A DNA stretch of 64,000 bases from Chloroflexota bacterium (GCA_021325095.1 JAJPHV010000131.1:62001-126000), one strand, 5' to 3'; numbered from the stretch's first letter, positions 25,434-35,100 are shown. Numbers and translations: made by a program. Notes: a model not told the origin generated them from the sequence alone.

Positions 25434-28076
25434 ATGCGCGACTGGCAACTGACCGCCGAGAGTCCACTCGCAATGCGCTTCGCCGCTGACGTGCGGCTGG
25501 ATCGCACCGACTACACGGATGATCAATCCTGGGAGATCGCCTTTGGCGGGCCGGACGAGCCGGGAATGGTCATCCAGACGCGCTACGGGGGACGGGCCGG
25601 GCTGGCCCGTCTCGTGCCGATGTGGGTGGTGGACAGTCGCCCACTCTACGAGACGAATGCGCTCGCCGCGCGGCCCGTGCTGCGTGCCTTTGCGCCTAAC
25701 TATGCCAAAATCACCGCGCGCCTGCTCGATACGCTGGCGCTGACCGCCGAACTGTGGGTCATGGATTCGCAGGCAGTCGGCGGGCGCTTCACCCTAGAAA
25801 ATGCGGCTCCGACGCCGGTAACGTTACGCTTTGACCTGTTTGCACAGGTCGTGCGCGAGGGCGCGGTAGTCGATATGAACTTGCTTGGCCTGGACGACGG
25901 CAACGAGGCGCTGCATCTGGGCAAGGTCGGCAACTTGAACCCCGTGCTGATGATGGAATATGCCGCCGCCTCTGTAACTCGTTCTGTGACCCATCCCGGT
26001 GAGCATGTCAGCCCGAAGTTGTCAGCACCGCTGACCGTCCCGGCCAATGGATGGGCTACTGTGCGATGGGTTCACGCCGGCAAAGCCGACCTGAACGACA
26101 GCCTTCGCACCGCCTTCCAGTGGCTGTACCAGACCAACTGGGAAAGCGCCCTGAGCGCCATCGAGAAAGCCAATGCGTCCTTGCCTGTGATCGAGACGGG
26201 CAACGCCGACTGGGATGCCGTCATCGCCCTGAGCGCGCAAGTCTTGCTGCGCAGTTACATTGGCCCGACCAGCCACTTACCCAACCCCTCTTTTGTCAGC
26301 GCGCGCATCCCGTCGCGTGGCTTCAGCCCACGCGGAACCGGAGCGGATCACGGCTGGCAGTGGAGCGGGCAAACGGCGGCGCTCGGCTATCTGGTCATTC
26401 CCGCGACGGCATTGCTTTCGCCCGACCTGGCGCGTGGCGCGCTGCGCAACATGCTGGCCGTGCGCCAGAACGACGGCTGGATCGACTTCAAACCGGGCCT
26501 GGGCGGTCAACGCGCCAACCTGCTCAGTGCGCCGCTGCTGGCGTCCACCGCCTGGCGCGTGGCGGAAATAACCGAGGACAAAGCGTTTCTTGCCGAAGTG
26601 TTCCCGAGCCTGCATCAGTTCTTCGAGCGTTGGTTCCAGCGCGACATGGATCGAGACGGCGACGGCTTGCCGGAATGGACGAACACCACGCAGAGTGGTT
26701 ATGCCGATAACCCGGCCTTTGCGCGCTTTCGCCGCTGGGCACAGAATGCCGACATCAGCAAGGCTGAAACGCCCGACCTGGGCGCGCTGCTGGTCGGCGA
26801 AGGGCGCAGCCTGATCAAAATGGCCGAGGCGCTGCAAGACTCGGCAGTGATCCCGGCCATTCGTGCGCGTCTGGATATGCTGCAAAAGCAGCTTGATGCG
26901 CTGTGGAACGAGGCGGCGGGCAGCTACCTGAACCGTGACCGCGATTCGGATCGAACGGTGACAGGCGTGAAGCTCTTCCGGGGCAAGGGGGACGAGCCGT
27001 TCGATGCCCGCCCGACGCTCGACCCACCCAACCGCCTGATCCTGCGGGTGGTGGGCGGCAAAGAACATGCGCCGCGTGTCTCCGCGACGATTGAAGGCAT
27101 CAACGAACGCGGCAATCACGTCTCCGAGATCATTTCGACGGCGGCTTTTGCCTGGTATTACGGCATGGGCGCGGCAGTCAGCGAACACGTCTACTCGCAG
27201 GTCAATTACGTCAAGTTCGAGGGGGTCAGCCGCGTCTACTCAGTCGAGATCGACACGGTAGACCTGACGCGCCATACGCAGCCCATGCTGTTGCCGCTGT
27301 GGGCAGGCGCGCCCGGCAAGGCCCGCGCCGAACGACTGGTGCAGCTTATCGTCGACCCGGCCCGATACTGGCGCGCCTACGGGATGCCCATCTGCCCCGC
27401 TGACGATCCGAATTTCGCGGCGAACAACGACGGTGGCAGTGGCGGTGTATGGCTGTTGTGGAACACGCTGATCATCGAGGGTCTGTTGCAGTACGGCTAC
27501 ACCCACGAGGCGGCGACGCTCTTCAGCCGCCTGCTGGATGCGCAGGTGAAGGCACTCAAACGCGATCATGGTTTCCGCGAGGCTTACAACAGCGAGACGG
27601 GCGAGGGCCTGGGCGACCTGGACGAACTGGCCGGAATCGTGCCCTTGCAACTGGTGATGGCCCTGATCGGCCTGCGGATCGTGAGTGCGCGCCGGGTGTG
27701 GGCGGGCGGCGTTTTTGCTCTGCCCAACCCCGTCAAAGTCACACAGCAGGGCGTTGAAGTGATGCGCAGCGCTGGGGGAACGACAGTGCGCTTCCCCTCC
27801 GGCCACGCGGTTGAGGTTGGCCCCGAATGGCAGCTGATCGAAGACCCGACGCCCGAACCGCCTGCGCCGGTTGCGGAACCAACACCCGCTGCACTGCCCG
27901 AACCGCCTGTAACTGCCGGGCCAACTGCACCGCCCATGCCTGCCTCGGTGATCCCGGTGGATGCCAAGAAGGATGACACGCTCGAAGTGCCGGTGGTTGA
28001 CAACGTGCCACCGGCCCAGCCCGCAGACAGCAGCGGCGCGGTGAAAATTCCGGTGCAGGGGCCAGAGGACGGTTGA
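25434..28076 (+). CDS. Large six-hairpin (alpha/alpha) glycosidase-like protein
   Basis: 880 residues. An N-terminal beta-rich region (about 1-260) precedes an (alpha/alpha)6-like region with GADHGWQWSGQTAALGYLVI, RDMDRDGDGLPEWTNTTQSG and NNDGGSGGVWLLWNTLIIEG, a layout seen in GH63/amylo-glucosidase and trehalase-like enzymes. The repeated D-x-D-x-D-G-D segment may bind calcium. The last ~90 residues are a Pro/Ala/Glu-rich tail. No signal peptide, so cytoplasmic. Substrate unknown; possible roles are glycogen or compatible-solute hydrolysis. ATG 25434 has GGGAG close upstream. Confidence 0.65.
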   Translation: MRDWQLTAESPLAMRFAADVRLDRTDYTDDQSWEIAFGGPDEPGMVIQTRYGGRAGLARLVPMWVVDSRPLYETNALAARPVLRAFAPNYAKITARLLDTLALTAELWVMDSQAVGGRFTLENAAPTPVTLRFDLFAQVVREGAVVDMNLLGLDDGNEALHLGKVGNLNPVLMMEYAAASVTRSVTHPGEHVSPKLSAPLTVPANGWATVRWVHAGKADLNDSLRTAFQWLYQTNWESALSAIEKANASLPVIETGNADWDAVIALSAQVLLRSYIGPTSHLPNPSFVSARIPSRGFSPRGTGADHGWQWSGQTAALGYLVIPATALLSPDLARGALRNMLAVRQNDGWIDFKPGLGGQRANLLSAPLLASTAWRVAEITEDKAFLAEVFPSLHQFFERWFQRDMDRDGDGLPEWTNTTQSGYADNPAFARFRRWAQNADISKAETPDLGALLVGEGRSLIKMAEALQDSAVIPAIRARLDMLQKQLDALWNEAAGSYLNRDRDSDRTVTGVKLFRGKGDEPFDARPTLDPPNRLILRVVGGKEHAPRVSATIEGINERGNHVSEIISTAAFAWYYGMGAAVSEHVYSQVNYVKFEGVSRVYSVEIDTVDLTRHTQPMLLPLWAGAPGKARAERLVQLIVDPARYWRAYGMPICPADDPNFAANNDGGSGGVWLLWNTLIIEGLLQYGYTHEAATLFSRLLDAQVKALKRDHGFREAYNSETGEGLGDLDELAGIVPLQLVMALIGLRIVSARRVWAGGVFALPNPVKVTQQGVEVMRSAGGTTVRFPSGHAVEVGPEWQLIEDPTPEPPAPVAEPTPAALPEPPVTAGPTAPPMPASVIPVDAKKDDTLEVPVVDNVPPAQPADSSGAVKIPVQGPEDG

Positions 28077-28097
28077 GAATTCCGGTGACGCCAGCGC

Positions 28098-28466
28098 CTA
28101 TCTGCGTGAGCTTGTGCCTGCCTTCTTGCGCTTTCCTTTTGGGGCGGTCATGTGGTAGCTTTCCTCGATCAGATGCGCGACGAAATCCCAATCGACCTCG
28201 ACGTCCAGCCACGCGCCGATCCAGCCGTGCCGCCCGACGTAGGGGGGCACGAAATAACGTTCGGGTTCGGAACGCACCAGCATTTCCTGAAAGCCGAGCG
28301 TGGACTTACACCACACCGATGGACGACCTTTCATCGGGTGCTGCATGGCAAAGATTTTGTTGCGGACTTTGAAAACGGGCTTGCCGACGCTGCCCTCATT
28401 CTGTTCGACGCTGTCCGGCAGCGCGAGGCAGATCGCTCGAATGTGCTCGATGGCATCGTCTTTCAT
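28098..28466 (-). CDS. MmcQ/YjbR family protein
   Basis: 122 residues of the YjbR (DUF419) family, a double-wing DNA-binding-like fold of unknown function. Marks: ICLALPDSVEQNEGSVGKPV, NKIFAMQHP and PPYVGRHGWIGAWLDVEVDW. ATG 28466 (MKDDAIEHI) chosen. It ends the leftward dehydrogenase operon, 25 bases after the E2 gene. Confidence 0.85.
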   Translation of the reverse strand: MKDDAIEHIRAICLALPDSVEQNEGSVGKPVFKVRNKIFAMQHPMKGRPSVWCKSTLGFQEMLVRSEPERYFVPPYVGRHGWIGAWLDVEVDWDFVAHLIEESYHMTAPKGKRKKAGTSSRR

Positions 28467-28491
28467 CGCCGTATAGTTCCTTCTCCGGGCC

Positions 28492-29817
28492 TCACGCCCA
28501 GTGTTCCAGAGTCTTCTTGAACGTCGCCAGGAAGGCATCCGCCATCGCACCGTCCGCGACGCGGTGATCAAAGGTCAGCGTCACGTACATCATGGGACGT
28601 ACCGCGATAACATCCGCACCGTCCTGTTCCAGCACCACCACCCGCTTTTGCACCACGCCGACACCAACAATCGCCGACTGCGGCTGGTTGATGATCGGCG
28701 TCGCCAGCAGGCTGCCCGACACGCCGTGATTGGTCAGGGTGATCGTGCCGCCCGTCACCTCGTCGGGCCGGAGCGCCTTGCTGCGGGCGCGGCTGGCAAG
28801 GTCGCTGACCTGCCGGGCGATCCCGATCAGGCTCAGGTCTTGCGCATGCTTGATGACCGGCACGATCAGTCCATCGGCCAGCGCCACTGCCATTCCAACG
28901 TTCACCGTGTGATGAATGAACAGCCCGTCGTCCGTCCACTGGCTGTTGAGCGTCGGCTGTGCCTGCGCCGCCGCCACCAATGCGCTGACAAAATAGGCGG
29001 TCAGGGTCAGCTTGACGCCCTGTTTTGCCAGCGGCTCCATGTTGGCCTGCCAGTGGGCCATCACCCGTGCCATATCGACCTCAAACACGGTGGTCACGTG
29101 CGGCGCGGTGTGCAGCTTGCTGCGCACCATGTGTTCCGCGATCAACTTGCGCATGGTGTTGAGCGGCACGAGTTCGCCGGGCTGCTTCGCCCCGGCGGGC
29201 TGCGCCGCAGGAGCGGATGGCTGTGCGGAGGCTTTCTCGAATATCTCGGTGGTTGGCTTGAACAGGTCACCCGTGACGGGCTGCTCCCAGGCCGGGGTTT
29301 CCTCCATCTGGACAGGCTGGACAGGTTCCGCCGGGGCTGCCTCGCGCGTCTTCAGGTACGCCTCTACGTCCTTCTTGGTGACGCGCCCGCCAAGCCCGGT
29401 TCCCTTGATCTGCGTCAGATCGATGTGGTGTTCGGAGGCCATGCGCGCCACGACAGGACTGTAGCGCTGGCTTGCCCGACTGGAATCGCCGCCATCGCCA
29501 TTGCTTTCTGTGGCAACCACGGGCTGCGGTTCGGTGGCCTGTTCGCCCGCCACGCCGGGTGCGTCGGGCACGGCCTCGCCCGGCTGCCCGATCATCGCCA
29601 ACAGCACGCCGCGCTCCACCGTTGTCCCTTCGGGGACGTAGATTTGTAGCAATACGCCGCTGGCAGGCGCGGGCACTTCCGTGTCCACCTTGTCCGTACT
29701 GACTTCGAGCAGCGGGTCAAACTCCGAAACCGGATCACCGACCTTTTTCAGCCACTTGCTGACCGTTCCCTCGACCACGCTCTCGCCCAGTTGGGGCATG
29801 ATCACTTTCGTCGGCAT
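28492..29817 (-). CDS. 2-oxoacid dehydrogenase E2 (dihydrolipoamide acyltransferase)
   Basis: 441-residue core subunit that moves the acyl group from E1 via lipoyl-lysine to CoA. One lipoyl domain at the N-terminus (LLEVSTDKVDTEVPAPASG, Lys of TDKVD is lipoylated), a peripheral-subunit-binding domain (SPVVARMASEHHIDLTQIKG, GLGGRVTKKDVEAYL) and the catalytic domain with NVGMAVALADGLIVPVIK and the active-site DHRVADG. Paired with E1 alpha and beta of branched-chain type upstream. No E3 gene lies in the window. Confidence 0.94.
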   Translation of the reverse strand: MPTKVIMPQLGESVVEGTVSKWLKKVGDPVSEFDPLLEVSTDKVDTEVPAPASGVLLQIYVPEGTTVERGVLLAMIGQPGEAVPDAPGVAGEQATEPQPVVATESNGDGGDSSRASQRYSPVVARMASEHHIDLTQIKGTGLGGRVTKKDVEAYLKTREAAPAEPVQPVQMEETPAWEQPVTGDLFKPTTEIFEKASAQPSAPAAQPAGAKQPGELVPLNTMRKLIAEHMVRSKLHTAPHVTTVFEVDMARVMAHWQANMEPLAKQGVKLTLTAYFVSALVAAAQAQPTLNSQWTDDGLFIHHTVNVGMAVALADGLIVPVIKHAQDLSLIGIARQVSDLASRARSKALRPDEVTGGTITLTNHGVSGSLLATPIINQPQSAIVGVGVVQKRVVVLEQDGADVIAVRPMMYVTLTFDHRVADGAMADAFLATFKKTLEHWA

Positions 29818-29830
29818 AACTGCTCCTCAT

Positions 29831-30358
29831 CTACCAGAGTTCGCCCTCGCGCCATTCGGCGGTAATTAGCCCACTCGTATCCAGTGCTGGTGTGGACGGC
29901 AGCCGCAAGATCATGACCGTCTCGTTTGGCGTTTCGATGATGCCCTTCGGCGTTCGGATGGCTGTTTTGCCGCGCCACACCTCCCACCCCAGCCGCTCAT
30001 AGAATCTGATGTGCCCGGTTGCCAGTGCGCCTAACTCAAAACCCTGGATTTCTTCGGCCAGGCGCCGCATGACGGCTGAACCAAAGCCGCGCTTCTGGTA
30101 GGCAGGATGGGTCGCCACCTCTTCCACGTAAGCGGTCTGGAGCATCGGCAGGCCATCCGGTTGCAGCAGTCGCGGAACCCAACTCGCATGGCTGACCAGC
30201 ACACCGTCGAGCGTTCCCAGGACGTGGGCGCCGCCGGTATGCAGCCGAATTATCTCGTCGAACGGCTCGCCGAATGCCTGTGTACATAGCTGGACAATAG
30301 CAGCCAGTTCAAACTCGCTCAAAGCGTCGTGCCGGACAACTTCGAGGTGCACAGACAT
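29831..30358 (-). CDS. GNAT acetyltransferase resembling aminoglycoside 2'-N-acetyltransferase, AAC(2')
   Basis: 175 residues. Beyond a normal GNAT core (VEEVATHPAYQKRGFGSAVM, acetyl-CoA loop QKRGFG) it shares the arrangement of chromosomal AAC(2')-I enzymes: GGAHVLGTLDGVLVSHASWV early, FELGALATGHIRFYERLGWE in the middle and the tail ITAEWREGELW. In mycobacteria AAC(2') acetylates aminoglycosides, and other cellular roles are suspected. Here it lies exactly between E1 beta (no gap) and E2 (13 bases), so it is co-expressed with the dehydrogenase. Whether it acts on drugs is unknown. Confidence 0.75.
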   Translation of the reverse strand: MSVHLEVVRHDALSEFELAAIVQLCTQAFGEPFDEIIRLHTGGAHVLGTLDGVLVSHASWVPRLLQPDGLPMLQTAYVEEVATHPAYQKRGFGSAVMRRLAEEIQGFELGALATGHIRFYERLGWEVWRGKTAIRTPKGIIETPNETVMILRLPSTPALDTSGLITAEWREGELW

Positions 30359-31345
30359 CTAATACGCCGCCAGATCACGAATGGCCCGCACGATCTTGTT
30401 CACGTTGGGCATGAATGCCTCTTGCAGCGGGTGGCTGAACGGCACAGCGGGCACGTCTGGCCCGGCCAGACGGCGGATCGGCCCGTCCATGTACTCGAAG
30501 CCCTCGTCGCTCAGGACGGCGGCCACCTCCGCGCCGTAGCCCATCGTCAGGTTGTCCTCGTGGACGATCAGCGCCTTGCCCGTCTTCTTGAAGGACTCCA
30601 GGATCGTCACCTTATCGACGGGCAGCAGCGTCCGCAAATCCACAACCTCGCACGAAATGCCGTCCTCACGGGCAACCTGATCGGCTGCCTCCATGCAGTA
30701 GTGGGCCATCATGCCGTAGCTGTAGACCGACAGGTCGGCTCCGCTGCGCCGCACGTTGGCCGGGCCGAGGGGCACGCTGTAATCCTCCGCCGGCACTTCG
30801 CCCTTGATGCTGCGGTAGCCCTTTTTGGGCTCAAAGAACAGCACCGGGTTCGGGTCGTGAATGGCGCTCTTGAGCAGCCCTTTGGCGTCGTAGGGCGTGG
30901 ACGGGATCACAACCTTGAGGCCCGGCACGTGCGTGAAGAACGCCTCCACACTCTGGCTGTGGTACAGGCCGCCGCCGATCCCGCCGCCGTAAGGGGCACG
31001 GATGGTCAGGGGCACGTTCCACTGCCCGTTGGAGCGGTAATACATCTTGGCGGCCTCATTGACGATCTGGTTGAAGGCCGGGTGAATGAAGTCCGCGAAC
31101 TGAATCTCGCAGATCGGGCGCAGGTCAGCCATCGCCGCGCCGATGCCGATGGCGACGATGGACAGTTCCGCCAGCGGCGAATCGATGATGCGTGTCGGGC
31201 CGTACTTCTCGAACAGGCCCATCGTGGCGCGGAATACGCCGCCACGCCGTCCCACGTCCTCACCCGTGATGAACACGCGCGGATCGCGAGCCAGTTCCTC
31301 GTCCATCGCCTCACGGATCGCGTCGATCAGTGTCATTTCTGGCAT
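30359..31345 (-). CDS. 2-oxoacid dehydrogenase E1 beta subunit (branched-chain type)
   Basis: 328 residues, the transketolase-like beta chain of the thiamine-diphosphate E1 heterotetramer. Marks: TLIDAIREAMDEELARDPRV, GEDVGRRGGVFRAT, the ThDP-contact SPLAELSIVAIGIGAA and YHSQSVEAFFTHVPGLKVVI followed by PSTPYDAKGLL, a form seen in branched-chain 2-oxoacid dehydrogenases more than in pyruvate dehydrogenases. Five bases separate it from E1 alpha. Confidence 0.93.
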   Translation of the reverse strand: MPEMTLIDAIREAMDEELARDPRVFITGEDVGRRGGVFRATMGLFEKYGPTRIIDSPLAELSIVAIGIGAAMADLRPICEIQFADFIHPAFNQIVNEAAKMYYRSNGQWNVPLTIRAPYGGGIGGGLYHSQSVEAFFTHVPGLKVVIPSTPYDAKGLLKSAIHDPNPVLFFEPKKGYRSIKGEVPAEDYSVPLGPANVRRSGADLSVYSYGMMAHYCMEAADQVAREDGISCEVVDLRTLLPVDKVTILESFKKTGKALIVHEDNLTMGYGAEVAAVLSDEGFEYMDGPIRRLAGPDVPAVPFSHPLQEAFMPNVNKIVRAIRDLAAY

Positions 31346-31350
31346 GGCCG

Positions 31351-32394
31351 CTACTCCGCATACACGCCGCGAAAGGCGCTTTCTTCGGCAGGGAAGGGCA
31401 GTTGCTCCGCGTCGCGCTGCGCCTCGTCCACGATCTGGCGGGCGCGGGCTTCATATTCCGCTTGCTTCTCGGCAGTCAGGACACCGCGTGCCATCAGCAT
31501 CCGCGCAAAGCGCTGGATCGGGTCTTTGTGTTTCCACTCCTCGACTTCTTCGCGCGGGCGGTAGCTGCGATCATCGTCGTCGGAGGAATGCGGCGTGACC
31601 CGGTAAGTTTTGGCCTCAACCAGCGTTGCACCCTCGCCCCGGTAGGCGCGTTCGGCAGCTGCCTTGACCACGTCGTACACGGCCAGAACGTCGTTGCCAT
31701 CCACCACGACGCCATACACGCCGTAGGCCGGAGCGCGATCCGCCACGTTATTGATCGCCATCTGCTGGTCAATCGGGACGGAAATGGCGTAGATGTTGTT
31801 CTGCACCAGGCAGATAAACGGCAGGTCGTGGACACCCGCCCAGTTCATGCCCTCGTGCCATTCGCCCTGGCTGGTCGAGCCTTCGCCCAGGCAGGTCAGC
31901 GCCAGCCGGGGCTGCGTCTCGTCGGCAGGGTCAACGAGGCCATTCTCCCACTTATATTTGATGGCGAAGGCCAGCCCTGCGGCCTGTGGAACCTGCGTCG
32001 CCACGGGGCTGGACGACGAGAGGATGTTGAACTGCTTGCTGCTCCAATGGCTTGGCATCTGGCGACCACCGCTGCTGTACTCGCCTTCCTTGCCGAACAG
32101 ACTGATCATGAAATCGCGTGGGGTCACGCCCAGCGCCAACACCAGCGCCAGATCGCGGTAGTAGGGATGGACGTAATCCACGCCCCGGTTGATGGCGAAG
32201 GCCGCGCCCACCTGGCAGGCTTCGTGGCCCATACCGCTGATATGGAAAGCGATCTTGCCCTGCCGGTGCATCACCCAACTGCGTTCGTCCACGCGGCGCG
32301 CCAGCAGCATCGTCCAGTACATTTCAAGCAGTGTTTCCGGCGAAAGCGAAGCCGAGGGTGAGGGGGCCGTCGCTTCGGTTGGAGTCAGCGCCAT
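31351..32394 (-). CDS. 2-oxoacid dehydrogenase E1 alpha subunit (branched-chain type)
   Basis: 347 residues; thiamine-diphosphate chain that decarboxylates the 2-oxoacid. The ThDP motif reads LGEGSTSQGEWHEGMNWAGV ... QNNIYAISVP, and the phosphorylation-loop region is YRVTPHSSDDDDRSYRP, as in BCKDH alpha chains. Substrate preference for branched-chain over pyruvate is an inference from these stretches. First dehydrogenase gene of the leftward operon, 39 bases after the RsmC-like gene. Confidence 0.93.
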   Translation of the reverse strand: MALTPTEATAPSPSASLSPETLLEMYWTMLLARRVDERSWVMHRQGKIAFHISGMGHEACQVGAAFAINRGVDYVHPYYRDLALVLALGVTPRDFMISLFGKEGEYSSGGRQMPSHWSSKQFNILSSSSPVATQVPQAAGLAFAIKYKWENGLVDPADETQPRLALTCLGEGSTSQGEWHEGMNWAGVHDLPFICLVQNNIYAISVPIDQQMAINNVADRAPAYGVYGVVVDGNDVLAVYDVVKAAAERAYRGEGATLVEAKTYRVTPHSSDDDDRSYRPREEVEEWKHKDPIQRFARMLMARGVLTAEKQAEYEARARQIVDEAQRDAEQLPFPAEESAFRGVYAE

Positions 32395-32433
32395 TCCTGT
32401 TCCTCCTATCGGTTCCGAATCGAATCCGAGCCG

Positions 32434-33540
32434 TTATCCGCGCCTCCCTTCGATCACGATGTAGCGATTGTTGCGGGCCAGGACGCGCGCCTTTGGCAAA
32501 TGAGCGGCCATCACGTCCTCGTATTTGAGAAAAGCATTGGCAACGATCACCAGCCGCCCGCCGGGGCGTAAATGGTCTTTCGCCTCGCGCATGATGCGAT
32601 GCGCCACGTTCGTATTCACGTCGAACGTTTTGTGGAAGGGCGGGTTGGAAATAATCAGGTCGAACCGCTGGCCGCCCAGGCCGCTGTACACATCGCCCGG
32701 CTGCACGCTCACGTTCGACAGAGCATTGATCGCAACGCTGGCTCGGGCGCAGCGCACTGCCAGCAAATTATCGTCGGTCAGGGTCACGCGCCCGGAAGCA
32801 TGGTCACTGAGTGCGGCGGCAATGCCCAGGACGCCGCTGCCAGAACCTACGTCGAGCACGTCCTGTCCGGGTTCAAAGGCCACATGTTCCATTAAGAATG
32901 CTGTGCCGTCGTCTAGGCGTTCCCAACTGAAGATGCCGGGCATGGTCGCCACCGGAATCGGGCCACGAGGCGTCTCGAAGACGCGCCGCTGCACGAACGT
33001 GGGATCAGCACCCCACTCAGTGGGATAGGCGAGCGCCTCGCTCCGTTCTGGCCGCACCGCTACGCCAACCCGGTAACGGCGTTTGGTATTGAGCGTCACG
33101 CTGTGCCCGAACAGCACCGCCGCATCATCCAGGACGCTCTTTGCACCGCCCCGGGTTGGCCCGGCAATATAGAGCCGCCCGCCGGGACGCAACGCTTTGA
33201 GCGCGCTCCACAATTGAGCGCGGGCGAAATCGCGGCCTTTGGGCACGGCCATCAGCGCCACGTCGAAACCGTCCTCGGCATCGGGGAAAACGCCGTCGCT
33301 GAACGTGATCGGCGCGTCAGACAGGCGTGCCATCACCTGTTCCTGCGCGCGCTGAATGGCACGATAGCTGATGTCGTAGACAGCAACAGATGCCGTCCGG
33401 CGGCCTGCGTTCAGGATCAGCGCCGGGTCGCCAGCCGACAAGACGAGGACACGATCTTCGGCGGACAGCCGGGCATGTTCTGTCAAAAGCAGCGTACCAG
33501 GATCGGTTGAGCCAACAGCCTGCATCACAACTCGTTTCAT
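32434..33540 (-). CDS. RsmC-like two-domain methyltransferase (rRNA guanine N2)
   Basis: 368 residues. The C-terminal MTS domain has motif I VLDVGSGSGVLGIAAALSDH and the catalytic NPPF motif in LIISNPPFHKTFDVN, which methylates exocyclic amino groups of guanine in rRNA (RsmC/RlmG group). The N-terminal half is a second, degenerate Rossmann domain (VLVLSAGDPALILNAGRRTA) as in RsmC. It begins the leftward operon; the 170-base gap to the divergent gene at 33712 should hold both promoters, though I see no strong consensus. Confidence 0.85.
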   Translation of the reverse strand: MKRVVMQAVGSTDPGTLLLTEHARLSAEDRVLVLSAGDPALILNAGRRTASVAVYDISYRAIQRAQEQVMARLSDAPITFSDGVFPDAEDGFDVALMAVPKGRDFARAQLWSALKALRPGGRLYIAGPTRGGAKSVLDDAAVLFGHSVTLNTKRRYRVGVAVRPERSEALAYPTEWGADPTFVQRRVFETPRGPIPVATMPGIFSWERLDDGTAFLMEHVAFEPGQDVLDVGSGSGVLGIAAALSDHASGRVTLTDDNLLAVRCARASVAINALSNVSVQPGDVYSGLGGQRFDLIISNPPFHKTFDVNTNVAHRIMREAKDHLRPGGRLVIVANAFLKYEDVMAAHLPKARVLARNNRYIVIEGRRG

Positions 33541-33711
33541 GACTGACCTATGGTTGCAATCTATTATATCATGTTGCGGACAATACCTAACAACCGTTTG
33601 TTTTGTTGTTGCTTGTCAGCGTTGTTATTCGCGGGTTCCTCCGTTAAACTCGCCGCTGACTCGCCTGCGGTAACGGCTCTCTTCCGCACAAACCACAAAA
33701 AATCCTGATCC

Positions 33712-34467
33712 ATGCGTCGACGCGTTCTTATCGTCTCGATCTTGCTGGTGCTGTCAGTGCTTGTTGTGCAGCGCCTGACCGCGCCCAACTCACCCCCGCG
33801 AGTGTCCATCGACTCGCGTTATCTGTGTGCTGCCCTGGCAGCCTACATCCCTGCCGAAGAATTAACCTGCGCCGATTGCACCTATGCCGCTGTGGACAAG
33901 AGCCACCGTCTCCCGGCCAGCTACGTGCCGCCCGTCATGCCAGTTCTGCTCACAGGGGGCGGATCGCTTGTGCCGGAAGCGGCAATAGCACTGACCGATT
34001 TGTTTGCCGAAGCACGCCAGCGTAAGCTCGCGCCACGCATCACATCCGCCTACCGCTCTTACGAGGATCAGGCCAGGACCTTCGCCGCATGGTTCCGGCA
34101 GGAACTCAGCCGTACCCACAACCTGGATCGGGCTTTCGACAATGCCAGCCGCTACTCGGCACTGCCGGGCTTCTCCGAGCATCAACTGGGGACAGCCGTC
34201 GATCTGAACTGCGATGGCTGCGCGCCATTTGACCGTGAGGACAGTCGGAACATCGCCCTGTGGAAATTTCTGGAGGATGAGGGCTACCGCTTCGGGTTTG
34301 CGATCTCGTATCCGCGCAATGTCGAGGCGCTGACGGGCTACCAATACGAGCCCTGGCACATCCGCTACGTGGGCAAAGAGTATGCGGCGGCCCTCTTTGC
34401 CCAGAACTACCTGGACGGCAACGGCGTGTGCCTGTCCGCCTTTCTCAGGGCGCAGGCACACCCGTAA
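33712..34467 (+). CDS. D-alanyl-D-alanine carboxypeptidase, VanY/M15B family
   Basis: 251 residues: signal anchor RRRVLIVSILLVLSVLVV, then a zinc peptidase domain that trims peptidoglycan stem peptides outside the membrane. Zinc motifs are SEHQLGTAVDLN (HxxGxxxD) and EPWHIRYVG (ExWH). A CADCTYAAVDKSHRLPASYV stretch precedes the TSAYRSYEDQ motif. Exported, lone gene. Confidence 0.92.
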   Translation: MRRRVLIVSILLVLSVLVVQRLTAPNSPPRVSIDSRYLCAALAAYIPAEELTCADCTYAAVDKSHRLPASYVPPVMPVLLTGGGSLVPEAAIALTDLFAEARQRKLAPRITSAYRSYEDQARTFAAWFRQELSRTHNLDRAFDNASRYSALPGFSEHQLGTAVDLNCDGCAPFDREDSRNIALWKFLEDEGYRFGFAISYPRNVEALTGYQYEPWHIRYVGKEYAAALFAQNYLDGNGVCLSAFLRAQAHP

Positions 34468-34598
34468 GCACCCGGCCTCCTCACCAATTTCTAAGGTCAA
34501 TCTAATTTAGTGCTGACGTATTTCTGATGTTACGCGGGTAGAACTACAAATAAGGAATGTAGGGAATTTTACGTAAACGCAAAACGGAGGTACAGGAA

Positions 34599-35051
34599 AT
34601 GAGTAGCCTGATGCGTTGGAGTCCCTTCCGCAATGCGATGACTTTGAGCGAGGCCCTTGATCGCCTGTTTGACGAGGCATTTATCATGCCGCGCAATGGT
34701 GGCATGATGACCATGCCCAGTATTGACATGGTTGAGAACGACGACAATGTGGTGGTCAAGGCCGAGATCCCTGGCTTCAATCCTGAGAACGTCGATGTGC
34801 GAGTCGAGGGCAATGTCCTCTCGCTGCGGGGCGAGTACAAGCAGGAGAGCGAGAAGCAGGAGGGCCAGTATCACGTCAGAGAACGCCGGATGAGCAGCTT
34901 CAACCGCACCATTCCACTACCAGCGGAAGTGAATGCGGATAAAGCGACGGCTGAATTCGAAAACGGCGTGCTGACGCTGACGCTGCCCAAGCACGAGACC
35001 GCCAAGCCGAAGCGGATCAGCATTGCGGCTAAGAGCGGCAACAAACGTTGA
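34599..35051 (+). CDS. Small heat-shock protein, Hsp20/alpha-crystallin family
   Basis: 150-residue ATP-independent chaperone. The N-terminal arm MSSLMRWSPFRNAMTLSEAL is followed by the alpha-crystallin domain (PSIDMVENDDNVVVKAEIPG; VLSLRGEYKQES; GQYHVRERRMSSFNRTIPLP) and the tail LTLPKHETAKPKRISI with the IxI-like assembly motif. Start ATG 34599 after a GGAGG. It is followed by a strong terminator, so is expressed alone. Confidence 0.95.
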   Translation: MSSLMRWSPFRNAMTLSEALDRLFDEAFIMPRNGGMMTMPSIDMVENDDNVVVKAEIPGFNPENVDVRVEGNVLSLRGEYKQESEKQEGQYHVRERRMSSFNRTIPLPAEVNADKATAEFENGVLTLTLPKHETAKPKRISIAAKSGNKR

Positions 35052-35070
35052 CCTCTTGACAACTTCCACA

Positions 35071-35100
35071 AAAGCGGTGGTCGGCGGGCCGCCGCTTTTT
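35071..35100 (+). terminator. Intrinsic terminator of the Hsp20 gene
   Basis: Stem AAAGCGG/CCGCTTT (35071-35077 with 35092-35098) extended by GG/CC, followed by further T residues. About 20 bases after the Hsp20 stop. The next 150 bases to the kinase gene are AT-rich and may hold its promoter. Confidence 0.85.
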
